Shown: positions 1-6,622, numbered from the stretch's first letter. The stretch is 9,145 bases of DNA from JANRKN01 sp033763435 (GCA_033763435.1 JANRKN010000062.1:1-9145), one strand, 5' to 3'. Notes: generated by a model from the sequence alone, not told the origin. Numbers and translations: made by a program.

Positions 1-338
1 GGCATCGCGGCCTGGATCTTCTCCAGCGCCCGCACCGCGCTTGCCAGGTGCGCGATCTGACTGGGATCGGCGACCTGTTCGCACAGAACCGCAAGCGAAA
101 GCGCTTCCTCGGCCGTGAGCTGAACCGGCGGCAGGAAAAACTCCGCCGCGACCCGATACCCCTCGCTCTTGGCGTCGTAGTCGCAGGGAATGCCCGCGGC
201 CCGGAGTTCGTCGATGTCGCGGTAGATCGTCCGCTCGTTCACTCCACACTCGGCCGCGAGGCGCGCCGGCCCCCAGCCCGTCTGGGCCTGAATCAGCGTG
301 AGAATCCGCAGAAGGCGATGGATCCGCGAGTACACCAT
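1..338 (-). CDS. WYL/YafY-type transcriptional regulator, N-terminal part (runs off the left edge)
   Basis: Reading the minus strand from an ATG at 338 gives 112 residues with no stop before the window ends, so the gene is partial at its 3' end. Residues 5-57 form a winged helix-turn-helix of the HTH_11/DeoR type; the helix-turn-helix core is at about 24-45 (PARLAAECGVNERTIYRDID) and includes the typical TIYRDI recognition helix. After it, residues 66-82 (EFFLPPVQLTAEEALSL) match the linker that usually leads into a WYL domain; that domain itself would lie outside the window. Family members bind DNA and are thought to respond to a ligand through the WYL domain; no target can be inferred. The gene is divergent from the pilT-like gene. 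The start is supported by conserved sequence beginning directly after it, but no clear ribosome binding site is visible, and the GTG one codon later is an alternative. The family call is fairly sure, the target unknown. Confidence 0.82.
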   Translation of the reverse strand, partial: MVYSRIHRLLRILTLIQAQTGWGPARLAAECGVNERTIYRDIDELRAAGIPCDYDAKSEGYRVAAEFFLPPVQLTAEEALSLAVLCEQVADPSQIAHLASAVRALEKIQAAM

Positions 339-354
339 GCAACGGAGAGTGTAC
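330..354. promoter_or_regulatory. Inverted repeat over the regulator start codon (possible operator)
   Basis: GTACAC at 330-335 and GTGTAC at 349-354 are perfect 6-base inverted arms with centres 19 bases apart (about two helical turns). They flank the start codon of the WYL-type regulator. A divergently transcribed regulator often represses itself from such a site, so autoregulation is possible. The arms are short and could occur by chance. Confidence 0.25.
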
Positions 355-368
355 GGGCTTCGGGAAGT

Positions 369-397
369 GTCCGGGTCCGCGCCCGGGGTTCCCGGAC
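369..397. repeat. Hairpin-forming inverted repeat in the divergent intergenic region
   Basis: GTCCGGG at 369-375 is mirrored exactly by CCCGGAC at 391-397, with 15 bases between. No T-tract follows on either strand, so it does not look like an intrinsic terminator. It lies between the divergent WYL-type regulator and the pilT-like gene and could be a protein binding site or structure in a leader. The rest of the 339-555 gap contains no gene I can support and no clear -35/-10 pair. Confidence 0.3.
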
Positions 398-546
398 CTT
401 GAACCGGCTCAGGGCCGGCCCCGCCCCGATCCGGAACCGCGCCGGCGTACGCTCCCGGGCCGCGGGCGGTTACGCTTAGGTGCCAGCGTGCGGATGGCGG
501 TGGGGCGGCAAAGTCCTTTCGGCCCGGGCCGGGCCTTTCAGCCTCT

Positions 547-551
547 GGAGG
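547..551 (+). promoter_or_regulatory. Ribosome binding site of the pilT-like gene
   Basis: GGAGG lies 4 bases before the ATG at 556. The spacing is short but usable, and the frame has no other upstream start, so this fixes the start of the pilT-like gene. Just before it, GGCCC (521-525) and GGGCC (531-535) could form a small GC hairpin in the leader. Confidence 0.6.
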
Positions 552-555
552 CGGT

Positions 556-1713
556 ATGTCGTTGGAAAGCGATGCTCAGAACTCGGTCGCCGTGGCCGGT
601 CACGTTCACCTGGACCCCGACAAGAAGCACGACCCGCACGCGACGCGGTTCGGCAAGTTCCTGCAGGCGTGCATCAAGATCGGCGCCTCGGACCTCATCA
701 TGAAGGCCGACCAGCCGCCCAAGCTGCGCGTCCGCGGCGCGCTCAAGCCTCTCGATACCGAGGCCGTCAGCGGGGCCGAGTTCATGCAGATCGCCCGGCA
801 CATCCTCGACGACGAGCAGATGGCCGACCTGCACAAGTACGGCTCGGTCGACTTCGCGTACGACTACGACCGCAGCGCCCGCTTCCGCATCAATCTCTTC
901 CAGGCCCGCGGGCGCCTGGCTCTGGCCGCGCGACTGATCACCAGCAACATCCGCAAGTTCGAGCAGCTCTATCTGCCGCCCATCATGAGCGACATCGCGA
1001 TGCAGCCCCAGGGCATCGTGCTGCTCTGCGGCGTGACGGGTTCGGGCAAGTCGACGACCATCGCCGCGATGCTCGACTACGTCAACGAGCGCAAGCCCGT
1101 GCACATCGTCACCATCGAAGACCCCATCGAGTACATCTTCGAGGACAAGAAGGCCACCGTCAATCAGCGCGAGATCGGCATCGACTGCCTCGACTTCAAG
1201 ATCGCCCTCCGCGCGCTCGTTCGCGAGAACCCCGACATCGTGCTCGTCGGTGAGATGCGCGACAAGGAAACCTTCGAGGCCGCGCTCCACGCCGCCGAGA
1301 CCGGCCACCTCGTCTACGGCACCATCCACGCCTCGAGCACCACGCAGACCTTCAGCCGAATCTACGGCCTGTTCGAGCAGGAAGAAGTCGAACAGGTCCG
1401 CAAGATCCTCGGCTACCAGATGCGCGCGTTCGTCTACCAGAAGCTCCTGCCCACGCTGCACGAGAACATCGCCCGCATCCCCGCGCTCGAAATTCTGCTG
1501 AACAACACCGTCGTGCGCAAGCACATCCTCGAGGCGCGCGAGGGCGAGCTGCGCGAATACCTCAAGAGCATCGAGGCCATGCAGTCGGGCATGAAGGACT
1601 TCAACCAGTCGCTCGTCGAGCTGGTCGAGCAGGAGTACATCCACATGCGCGTCGCCCTCGAGGCGACCCCCAACGCCGACGAGCTGATGATGCGCCTCAA
1701 GAAGCTCGGCTGA
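556..1713 (+). CDS. pilT: PilT-family twitching motility (type IV pilus retraction) ATPase
   Basis: The 385-residue product is a complete PilT/VirB11-like secretion ATPase. All diagnostic boxes are intact: Walker A GVTGSGKST at 159-167, Asp box TIEDPIEY at 186-193, Walker B with catalytic glutamate IVLVGEMRD at 228-236, and His box ETGHLVYGTIHAS at 248-260. Before them, the N-terminal domain has the typical GASDLIMKADQPPKLRVRG stretch at 43-61. In the family, six subunits form a cytoplasmic ring at the pilus base that hydrolyses ATP to depolymerise the pilin fibre. The protein has about 30 extra charged residues ahead of the usual PilT start and is otherwise near family length. It is a single gene here: divergent from the WYL-type regulator and convergent with the cvpA-like gene, ending at a shared hairpin. 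No pilin or PilC gene is visible nearby. It could equally be a PilU-like paralogue or serve a type II-like machine; the ATPase assignment itself is firm. Confidence 0.93.
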   Translation: MSLESDAQNSVAVAGHVHLDPDKKHDPHATRFGKFLQACIKIGASDLIMKADQPPKLRVRGALKPLDTEAVSGAEFMQIARHILDDEQMADLHKYGSVDFAYDYDRSARFRINLFQARGRLALAARLITSNIRKFEQLYLPPIMSDIAMQPQGIVLLCGVTGSGKSTTIAAMLDYVNERKPVHIVTIEDPIEYIFEDKKATVNQREIGIDCLDFKIALRALVRENPDIVLVGEMRDKETFEAALHAAETGHLVYGTIHASSTTQTFSRIYGLFEQEEVEQVRKILGYQMRAFVYQKLLPTLHENIARIPALEILLNNTVVRKHILEAREGELREYLKSIEAMQSGMKDFNQSLVELVEQEYIHMRVALEATPNADELMMRLKKLG

Positions 1714-1759
1714 TCCCGCGGAACGCTCCGCGCTCGCCCGGCGCAACTCCAAAGGCAAC

Positions 1760-1794
1760 AAGCCCACGGACCCGTGTCCGTGGGCTTCTTTGTT
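1760..1794. terminator. Strong hairpin between convergent genes (bidirectional terminator)
   Basis: AAGCCCACGGAC (1760-1771) pairs perfectly over 12 base pairs with 1776-1787, leaving a 4-base loop. On the plus strand it is followed by CTTTGTT, and on the minus strand by a weaker GTTGCCTTT. It begins 47 bases after the pilT-like stop and 22 bases beyond the cvpA-like stop, so it probably ends transcription from both sides. Confidence 0.85.
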
Positions 1795-1815
1795 GGCAGG
1801 ATCGGAATCGCGCGA

Positions 1816-3630
1816 TCAGCGCTGCTGGTTCGCGTCGATCGAAATCGAGGGGCGGTAGATCGCGACGACGTGCTTGCCGATCGCGAAGCGGTCGATCTTG
1901 ACGCCGCGCGACACGCGGAAGACCAGCGTGAGCTTCTTGTCGGGCGCCGAGCGGCTGAGCATGACCAGGTCGCTGGAGAGCTCATCGAGCGACGCGATGG
2001 TGCGGCTCGGGGTGAAGCGGATCTTGAGCTCGTTCGTGTCCTCGAAGATGTACCCGACGGCGCGGTACGCCTGCCCATTCGCATCGATCAGCGTGGGCGC
2101 GCTCGTTGCGGACGATTCGCTGAGCGCCGCCTGGGCCGCGGGGCCCAGCAGCGAGAGCTCGTTGCCGACCGTGAGCGAGACGTCGATCTGAACGATCGCG
2201 GTGTCTTCGGTCAGGGCGAAGCGTTCGATCGCGAGCTGGCGGTCGATGCCCCGGTTGCCGCGCACGGCCTTGGGGTCGAACGACTGCACGCCGTCGATGA
2301 TGTTGCGGTTCTCGTTGATTTCGAGTCCGCCCTGCATGCCGTCCTGAAGGACGAAGCCGAGCTGGCGGCCGAGGTTCACGCCGGTGTAGCCGTTGTTGTT
2401 GCCGCGGACGGTCGTCGCGCGCGACTCATCGAGCGAGGCGACGTCGATCGAGGCGCCGCCGGCCGCGGTGAGCGAGCCCGAGGCGATCGCCATGTCGCGC
2501 GCCTCGACGGTCGCGTAGACGACGGGCTTCTCGGGCACGGCATAGCGCACGTTGCGGATGTACAGGGCCTTGGGCACGAAGCCCTGGGGCACGACGAACT
2601 CGGCCGCGACGGGCCATTCCGCGCCGCCGCCCACCGAGCCGATGAACAGGCCCTGGCCGTCATCGAAGCGCCAGCGCCCGCTGATGGGCGCCGACGCGTC
2701 GGCCTGCGAGACCAGCGCGATGGGGTGGATGGCGATCGACTCGCCGCCGGTCGTTTCGCCCACGAGCCGGAGCTGCGACTGCCCCAGCACGACGCGCCCG
2801 GACTTCTCCTTCGCGGCGGACTTGAAGTTGATCACGAACCCGTCGATGCGCGAGCCCTGCGCGGGCTGATCGCCTTCGAGCGTCGTGTACTTCTGCGCGC
2901 TCTGGCCCAGGGCCTTGGCGAGCGAGTCGTTGAGCAGATCGGCGAGGGCGACCTTGCCGTCGGCGCCCACGGTGTAGTACTTCTTGACCTCGGCCTGATC
3001 GGGGCGGATGGTGTTGCGGGCCTTGCCGCGCCCGAAGGTGATCCGCAGCGCCGAGGCCTGGTCGGCAAAGTGGGGGTGCAGCTCGCGCATGGGCGTCGGC
3101 GACGCGAGCGCCGCGCCGGACATGTGGCTGTACAGCGCCGCGGTCCACGAGTCGGTGGGCACCCATAGGCCGCCGGTGCGCTCGAGCGCGCCGGAGGGCT
3201 GGATCGAGACGTTCTGATAGCCCAGGAAGTCACTGTCGACGCGGAGGAACCCGAGCGAGAGCACCGTGATGCCCGAGACGATGACGCCCGAGAGCAGGCC
3301 CGTGACGCCGCCGCCGACGATGTTGACGAGATCGTTGAGCTTGACGTTGGCGCGGAGCACGGCCTCGGTGATGCCGCGGAGCACCGCGAGGCTGACGGCG
3401 AACGTGCCCGCCAGCGCGATCGACCACGCGGCGAACTCGATGAAGTCAAAGAATCCCGACACGGGCGCCGAGGCGAGCAACATGTACGCGACGCTCTCGT
3501 GCAGACCGAACGCGATCGCGCCCGCGATGACGGTGCAGATGAGGTTGATCAGCCCCGAGTAGAACCCGCGGGTGGACCAGAGCCACGCCAGCAGGGCCAC
3601 GATGCCGATCGCCACGACGCTCATGATCAT
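1816..3630 (-). CDS. CvpA-family membrane protein with a long C-terminal extra-membrane region
   Basis: The 604-residue product starts with about 130 residues resembling CvpA (colicin V production protein) membrane domains. Hydrophobic stretches lie near residues 4-19, 25-43, 66-88 and 104-128, with the glycine-rich segment VGGGVTGLLSGVIVSG at 105-120 typical of the last CvpA helix. CvpA itself is only about 160 residues; here some 470 further residues follow, predicted soluble, with beta-rich and low-charge character and no motif I recognise. The second half contains repeated phrases such as FVINFKS and KLTLVFRVSRGVKID that suggest beta-sandwich folds, but this is only an impression. The ATG at 3630 was chosen because GGAG lies 8 bases upstream; a second ATG two codons later is less well spaced. 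It lies 74 bases after the GspE-like gene with no terminator between, so the two are probably co-transcribed. CvpA-like proteins are linked to envelope homeostasis and secretion, but the role here is unknown. Confidence 0.75.
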   Translation of the reverse strand: MIMSVVAIGIVALLAWLWSTRGFYSGLINLICTVIAGAIAFGLHESVAYMLLASAPVSGFFDFIEFAAWSIALAGTFAVSLAVLRGITEAVLRANVKLNDLVNIVGGGVTGLLSGVIVSGITVLSLGFLRVDSDFLGYQNVSIQPSGALERTGGLWVPTDSWTAALYSHMSGAALASPTPMRELHPHFADQASALRITFGRGKARNTIRPDQAEVKKYYTVGADGKVALADLLNDSLAKALGQSAQKYTTLEGDQPAQGSRIDGFVINFKSAAKEKSGRVVLGQSQLRLVGETTGGESIAIHPIALVSQADASAPISGRWRFDDGQGLFIGSVGGGAEWPVAAEFVVPQGFVPKALYIRNVRYAVPEKPVVYATVEARDMAIASGSLTAAGGASIDVASLDESRATTVRGNNNGYTGVNLGRQLGFVLQDGMQGGLEINENRNIIDGVQSFDPKAVRGNRGIDRQLAIERFALTEDTAIVQIDVSLTVGNELSLLGPAAQAALSESSATSAPTLIDANGQAYRAVGYIFEDTNELKIRFTPSRTIASLDELSSDLVMLSRSAPDKKLTLVFRVSRGVKIDRFAIGKHVVAIYRPSISIDANQQR

Positions 3631-3638
3631 TCAGCACA

Positions 3639-3642
3639 CTCC
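3639..3642 (-). promoter_or_regulatory. Ribosome binding site of the cvpA-like gene
   Basis: On the minus strand GGAG sits 8 bases before the ATG at 3630. This spacing favours that codon over the in-frame ATG at 3624. The 74-base gap to the upstream GspE-like gene holds no hairpin, in keeping with a shared transcript. Confidence 0.55.
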
Positions 3643-3704
3643 GAAGCTCGAACCATCCCCACCGACCGACTCCCCCCAAGACCACCCTCACGGGATCGAC
3701 ACGC

Positions 3705-5459
3705 TCAGGCCTGCGGACCGGCCGCCGCGGGCTTGGCTGGCGCTGCCGCCGGCTTGGGCGCGGGCGCCGCGGGGGGCGCCGTGACGCGGGTGATCTCTTC
3801 GACGCTCGTGACGCCCTCGGTCGCCTTGCGCAAAGCCGCGGCCTGGATGCTCGGCAGACTCTTCTTCCGCAGCTCGGTCCGAAGCCCGTTCAGGTTGCCC
3901 GCCTTGATCAGCTCGCGCTCGGCCGGGCCGATCGAGTAGACCTCCAGCATGCCTTCCTGACCGAAGTACCCGCCGCCGCCGCACTGCGGGCATTCCTGTT
4001 CCTTGTCCTTGACGATCACGCGCCCGCCCTTCTTGTAGAGCTTCTTGACCTTGTCCGCGGGCAGGCCGAGCTTCTTCAGGATGTCCGGCGCGGGCGTGTA
4101 CTCCATCCGGCAGTTGGTGCACAGCTTCCGCATGAGCCGCACCGCGACAACGCCCTGCAGGCCCTTGGAGGCCATCTCGGGATCGCCGACCTTGCGGAGC
4201 CACTCCGCGACCGCGTCGATCGCCGAAGGCGCCGTGACCGCGGCGTACGTGCGAGTGCGGTCAAAGTCGCTGCGCGCGATTTCCTTCGCCGTGTTCTGGT
4301 CGGGCAGATCGCCGACGAGAACGACCTGCGGGTCGCGACGCAGGATCGAGCGCACGAGCGTGCCGAAGTCCGGCCCGTCGGCCGTCGGCTCCCAGAGGTT
4401 CTGCTTCACCGCGTCGAGCACGTCCTGCTGCTCGAGCTCGACGGTCTGCACCGTCTGGCGGTAGGGGTCGTGCATCTTCGCGATGGAGTACAGCAGCGTC
4501 GTGCGCCCCGCGTCGGGCAGCGCCGCGAGAAGCACCACGCCCTTGGGGTTGTTGATGATCGCGTCCAGCTCGGCGCGCTGCTCGGGCAGCAGGCCCAGCT
4601 CGTCGGCGCTCCGGCGCACCTGGCCCGCCGCGTCGATCATCAGCGTCAGGCGCATCCCGCCCTGCACGCCCGAGGCGATCACGCGCACGGGCTGCTTCTG
4701 CCCGAAGCGCTCGACCGTCAGGTCGCCCTGGAGCTTCTTGCGCCGCTCGTTCAGGTCCAACTTCGCAGCCGACTTCCAGAAATCGATCACGGGCACCGCG
4801 CTGGTCGCGGGCATCTGCGCCCCGCTGGTCCGCACGCCGTCGATCAGGAACGAGGAGCCGTAGGTCACGTCCTTGCCCTGCGCCGAGACGGGCTGGAGGT
4901 CGATCTGGTAGCCGCGGGAGCTCACGCCCTGGATGTACAGGTTCTCCGCCGCGACGCGCACCTGGAACGCCGGGCTCTCGGCCTCGGGCGCGGGGACGGA
5001 CTGCTTGTCGCTGCCGATGATGTTGAGCTCGACCTTGCCGGCCTTCTTCTGATCCTTGTTCTTCCGCAGCGCCGCGAGCTTGGAGAAGTCCAGCCCGAGC
5101 TTGAAGTCCGCGGGCACCTGGTCGCTCTTGTTGTGCAGCGCCATGAAGATGCCGATGTCGGCGCCCAGGATCACGATGATCGCGCCCAGGCCCGCCAGGA
5201 ACCCCCCGATGCCCGGAACAGGCATCAGGAAGCCCGCGGCCAGCGCGACCAGGCCCACCACGAGGTGGACGAGGTTGTACGTCGCGCGGGGCAGATAAAA
5301 CCGCGCCGCGTGCTTGTCAAGCACCGACGCCACCACCCAGGCCCAGCCCAGGAACGGCAGCAGCAGCACCAACGGCTTCCACCACGACACCAGCACCGCC
5401 GCCTGGCCCAACGCCAGAAGACCGTGCTCGAAGCTCGACGACGCGAGAGGCATGACCAT
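3705..5459 (-). CDS. Membrane-anchored GspE/PilB-like protein with a degraded ATP site
   Basis: The 584-residue product has two parts. Residues 1-110 hold three predicted membrane helices (about 22-48, 61-80, 84-107). From about 165 on, the order of segments follows the GspE/PilB family: an N2-like domain ending SSFLIDGVR (202-210), then ELGLLPEQRAELDAIINNPKGVVLL (287-311), the nucleotide site, and a C-terminal domain with a four-cysteine zinc motif (C447, C450, C490, C493) followed by GGGGYFGQEG. Key catalytic positions are lost. Walker A reads ALPDAGRTT (313-321), so the first Gly is Ala and the Lys is Arg. Walker B reads VLVGDLPD (380-387), with Asp in place of the catalytic Glu and Pro in place of the Arg. 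The TGH His box is absent (SDFDRTRTYAAVTAPSA, 397-413). A Pro/Ala-rich tail closes the protein. It is probably a non-catalytic or weakly active relative acting at the membrane; ATP binding cannot be excluded. The reading frame is open to 5561, but that start falls inside the rplI terminator, whereas the ATG at 5459 has a ribosome binding site. Confidence 0.82.
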   Translation of the reverse strand: MVMPLASSSFEHGLLALGQAAVLVSWWKPLVLLLPFLGWAWVVASVLDKHAARFYLPRATYNLVHLVVGLVALAAGFLMPVPGIGGFLAGLGAIIVILGADIGIFMALHNKSDQVPADFKLGLDFSKLAALRKNKDQKKAGKVELNIIGSDKQSVPAPEAESPAFQVRVAAENLYIQGVSSRGYQIDLQPVSAQGKDVTYGSSFLIDGVRTSGAQMPATSAVPVIDFWKSAAKLDLNERRKKLQGDLTVERFGQKQPVRVIASGVQGGMRLTLMIDAAGQVRRSADELGLLPEQRAELDAIINNPKGVVLLAALPDAGRTTLLYSIAKMHDPYRQTVQTVELEQQDVLDAVKQNLWEPTADGPDFGTLVRSILRRDPQVVLVGDLPDQNTAKEIARSDFDRTRTYAAVTAPSAIDAVAEWLRKVGDPEMASKGLQGVVAVRLMRKLCTNCRMEYTPAPDILKKLGLPADKVKKLYKKGGRVIVKDKEQECPQCGGGGYFGQEGMLEVYSIGPAERELIKAGNLNGLRTELRKKSLPSIQAAALRKATEGVTSVEEITRVTAPPAAPAPKPAAAPAKPAAAGPQA

Positions 5460-5466
5460 GCGGCAA

Positions 5467-5472
5467 ATCCTG
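5467..5472 (-). promoter_or_regulatory. Ribosome binding site deciding the GspE-like start
   Basis: CAGGAT on the minus strand has its AGGA core 8 bases before the ATG at 5459. The in-frame ATGs at 5561 and 5513 lie upstream and lack a comparable site; the first is inside the rplI terminator. The predicted membrane helices also begin after 5459, so nothing recognisable is lost with this start. Confidence 0.6.
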
Positions 5473-5563
5473 AGTGCTCCCGGCCCGCCCGGCCGCTCGA
5501 CGCGGCCGACCATGAGCCGGGGCGAAAGGGTATCAAACCCAGCCCCGCCTCGCCGGGCCACCG

Positions 5564-5597
5564 AAGAAAAACGCCCCGAGCCGAGGCCCGGGGCGTT
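5564..5597 (-). terminator. Intrinsic terminator of rplI
   Basis: On the minus strand AACGCCCCG pairs with CGGGGCGTT (5589-5597 with 5570-5578) over 9 base pairs around a 10-base loop. The transcript then runs into TTTTCTT at 5570-5564. It starts about 30 bases after the L9 stop. This is a textbook GC stem plus T-tract, so L9 and the downstream GspE-like gene probably have separate transcripts. Confidence 0.85.
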
Positions 5598-5626
5598 CTG
5601 ATCGTCAACTTACCTCACGAACCGAC

Positions 5627-6511
5627 TCACTCGGCCTTCTTGCCCTTCTTCGCGGGCTTCTCGCCGCCGGCCTTGTCGGCCTTCTTCTCGGCCGCGGGAG
5701 CCGAAGCGGCCGGGGCCGACTCGGTCACCGCGCCGCCCGAACCACCACCGGAACGGGGAGCGAACTTGCCGACCACGCGGCCCGTCTGGTCCTGCTCCAG
5801 CGCCATCGACACGATGTCCTTGCGCGGCCCGCGGTCGCGGTCACGCCGGCCCTCGCGACCACCGTCACGACCACCGTCACGACCACCCTCGCGCCCGCCT
5901 TCACGGTCACGCCGGCGCTCGCCACGGTCCTCGCCGGTCTTCTCGCCAGCCTGACCCGCGGCCTTCTCGCCGCCCTCGGTCGCCGCGCCCTCGGCCTGCG
6001 CCGGGGCCTTCTCCGCGGCCTCTTCGTCCTTGCCGGCCTTCTCCAGGTCCAGCTTGCGGTCGGCCACGACCCACAGCTTGATCACCGCGTCCAGGTCCGA
6101 GTCCAGCTTGATGTGCACATCGTACGTGTCGACGCGCTTGATCACCTGACCCATGCGGACATCGCGCGGCTTGACGGCAAAGCCCTTCTCGACCAGCGCG
6201 GTCGCCACTTCCTGCTGCGTGATCGCGCCGTAGAGAATGCCCTGGTCGTTGCAGCTCTTGGTCAGCGTCACCTCGACGCCCGCCAGCTTGCCCGTCAGCT
6301 CCTCACGCTGCTTGCGCAGCAGCGCCAGCTGACGCTCCGCCTCGGCGCGCTTGGCCGCCAGTTCCTTGATCTTCGCCTCGCTGGGCGTCGTCGCCAGGTT
6401 CCGCGGCAACAGGAAGTTGCGGGCATACCCGGTGCGCACGTTCACCACGTCGCCGACGATCCCGAGGGTGTCGACGTTCTCAGTCAGCAAAAGTTTGACG
6501 TTGCGAGCCAT
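5627..6511 (-). CDS. rplI: Large-subunit ribosomal protein L9 with a long charged C-terminal tail
   Basis: Residues 1-150 of this 294-residue product are a complete L9: the N-terminal RNA-binding domain (MARNVKLLLTENVDTLGIVG), the signature region GDVVNVRTGYARNFLLPRN at 20-38, a long central helix rich in Lys, Glu and Arg (46-75), and the C-terminal domain to KLWVVAD. One signature glycine is replaced by Asn38. L9 binds 23S rRNA at the base of the L1 stalk of the 50S subunit and helps keep the reading frame. Usual L9 is about 150 residues, so 144 are extra: an acidic/Ala part (155-200), an Arg-Gly-Asp/Glu repeat block (204-228), then a short conserved-looking stretch DIVSMALEQDQTGRVVGKF (232-250) and a Lys/Ala tail. 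The tail is highly charged and probably disordered. The gene stands alone, not beside rpsF, rpsR or ssb, which are common L9 neighbours elsewhere. The start is set by a strong GAGGAGG. Confidence 0.95.
   Translation of the reverse strand: MARNVKLLLTENVDTLGIVGDVVNVRTGYARNFLLPRNLATTPSEAKIKELAAKRAEAERQLALLRKQREELTGKLAGVEVTLTKSCNDQGILYGAITQQEVATALVEKGFAVKPRDVRMGQVIKRVDTYDVHIKLDSDLDAVIKLWVVADRKLDLEKAGKDEEAAEKAPAQAEGAATEGGEKAAGQAGEKTGEDRGERRRDREGGREGGRDGGRDGGREGRRDRDRGPRKDIVSMALEQDQTGRVVGKFAPRSGGGSGGAVTESAPAASAPAAEKKADKAGGEKPAKKGKKAE
5854..5913 (-). repeat. 12-base tandem repeat coding the Arg-Gly-rich part of the L9 tail
   Basis: Five units of 12 bases lie head to tail on the plus strand: CGCGACCACCGT, CACGACCACCGT, CACGACCACCCT, CGCGCCCGCCTT and CACGGTCACGCC. 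The first three are almost identical and the last two have drifted. Each codes four residues, mostly Gly-Gly-Arg-Asp or Gly-Gly-Arg-Glu on the minus strand. The 12-base period keeps the frame whatever the copy number, so it is a natural site for length change. Confidence 0.85.
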
Positions 6512-6516
6512 AGGTG

Positions 6517-6532
6517 CTGTCCTCCTCGACAG
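6517..6532 (-). promoter_or_regulatory. L9 ribosome binding site in the loop of a small hairpin
   Basis: GAGGAGG (6521-6527 on the minus strand) lies 9 bases before the rplI ATG and is a near-perfect anti-16S match. It is framed by CTGTC and GACAG (6528-6532 and 6517-6521), which can form a 5-base-pair stem with most of the ribosome binding site in the 6-base loop. This may present the site openly, or be a binding site for a regulator of translation. Confidence 0.55.
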
Positions 6533-6622
6533 GGGGGTTAGGAGCGGGGGCCGACCTTGTCTCCGCGAGCGACTCCGCCCGCGGGTGATCGAACCAATCC
6601 CGCCCCAACACGGTGGGCCCAG

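Noticed and set aside
448..476. TACGCT occurring twice 23 bases apart upstream of pilT
   Set aside because: A 6-base word repeated once, with no -10/-35 fit; too weak to call an operator.
538..1767. A 409-residue minus-strand frame antisense to pilT
   Set aside because: The plus-strand frame contains all PilT motifs; this one is Leu/Asp/Val-rich shadow sequence.
1774..3168. A 464-residue plus-strand frame antisense to the cvpA-like gene
   Set aside because: The translation is Arg/Asp/Ala/Val-rich with no family features, as expected for the mirror of a high-GC gene. The minus-strand frame has membrane helices, a ribosome binding site and a terminator.
5510..5536. TTGATA as a -35 for the GspE-like gene on the minus strand
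   Set aside because: The best -10 at the right spacing is poor (CATGGT-like), so no promoter is called, although one is expected in this gap.
4470..5954. A 494-residue plus-strand frame antisense to the GspE-like and rplI genes
   Set aside because: It crosses two real genes and a terminator, and reads as His/Arg/Gln-rich low-complexity sequence.
6575..6600. GGTTCGATC on the minus strand, another T-loop look-alike
   Set aside because: No matching stem and no cloverleaf; it lies between the rplI promoter candidate and its ribosome binding site.
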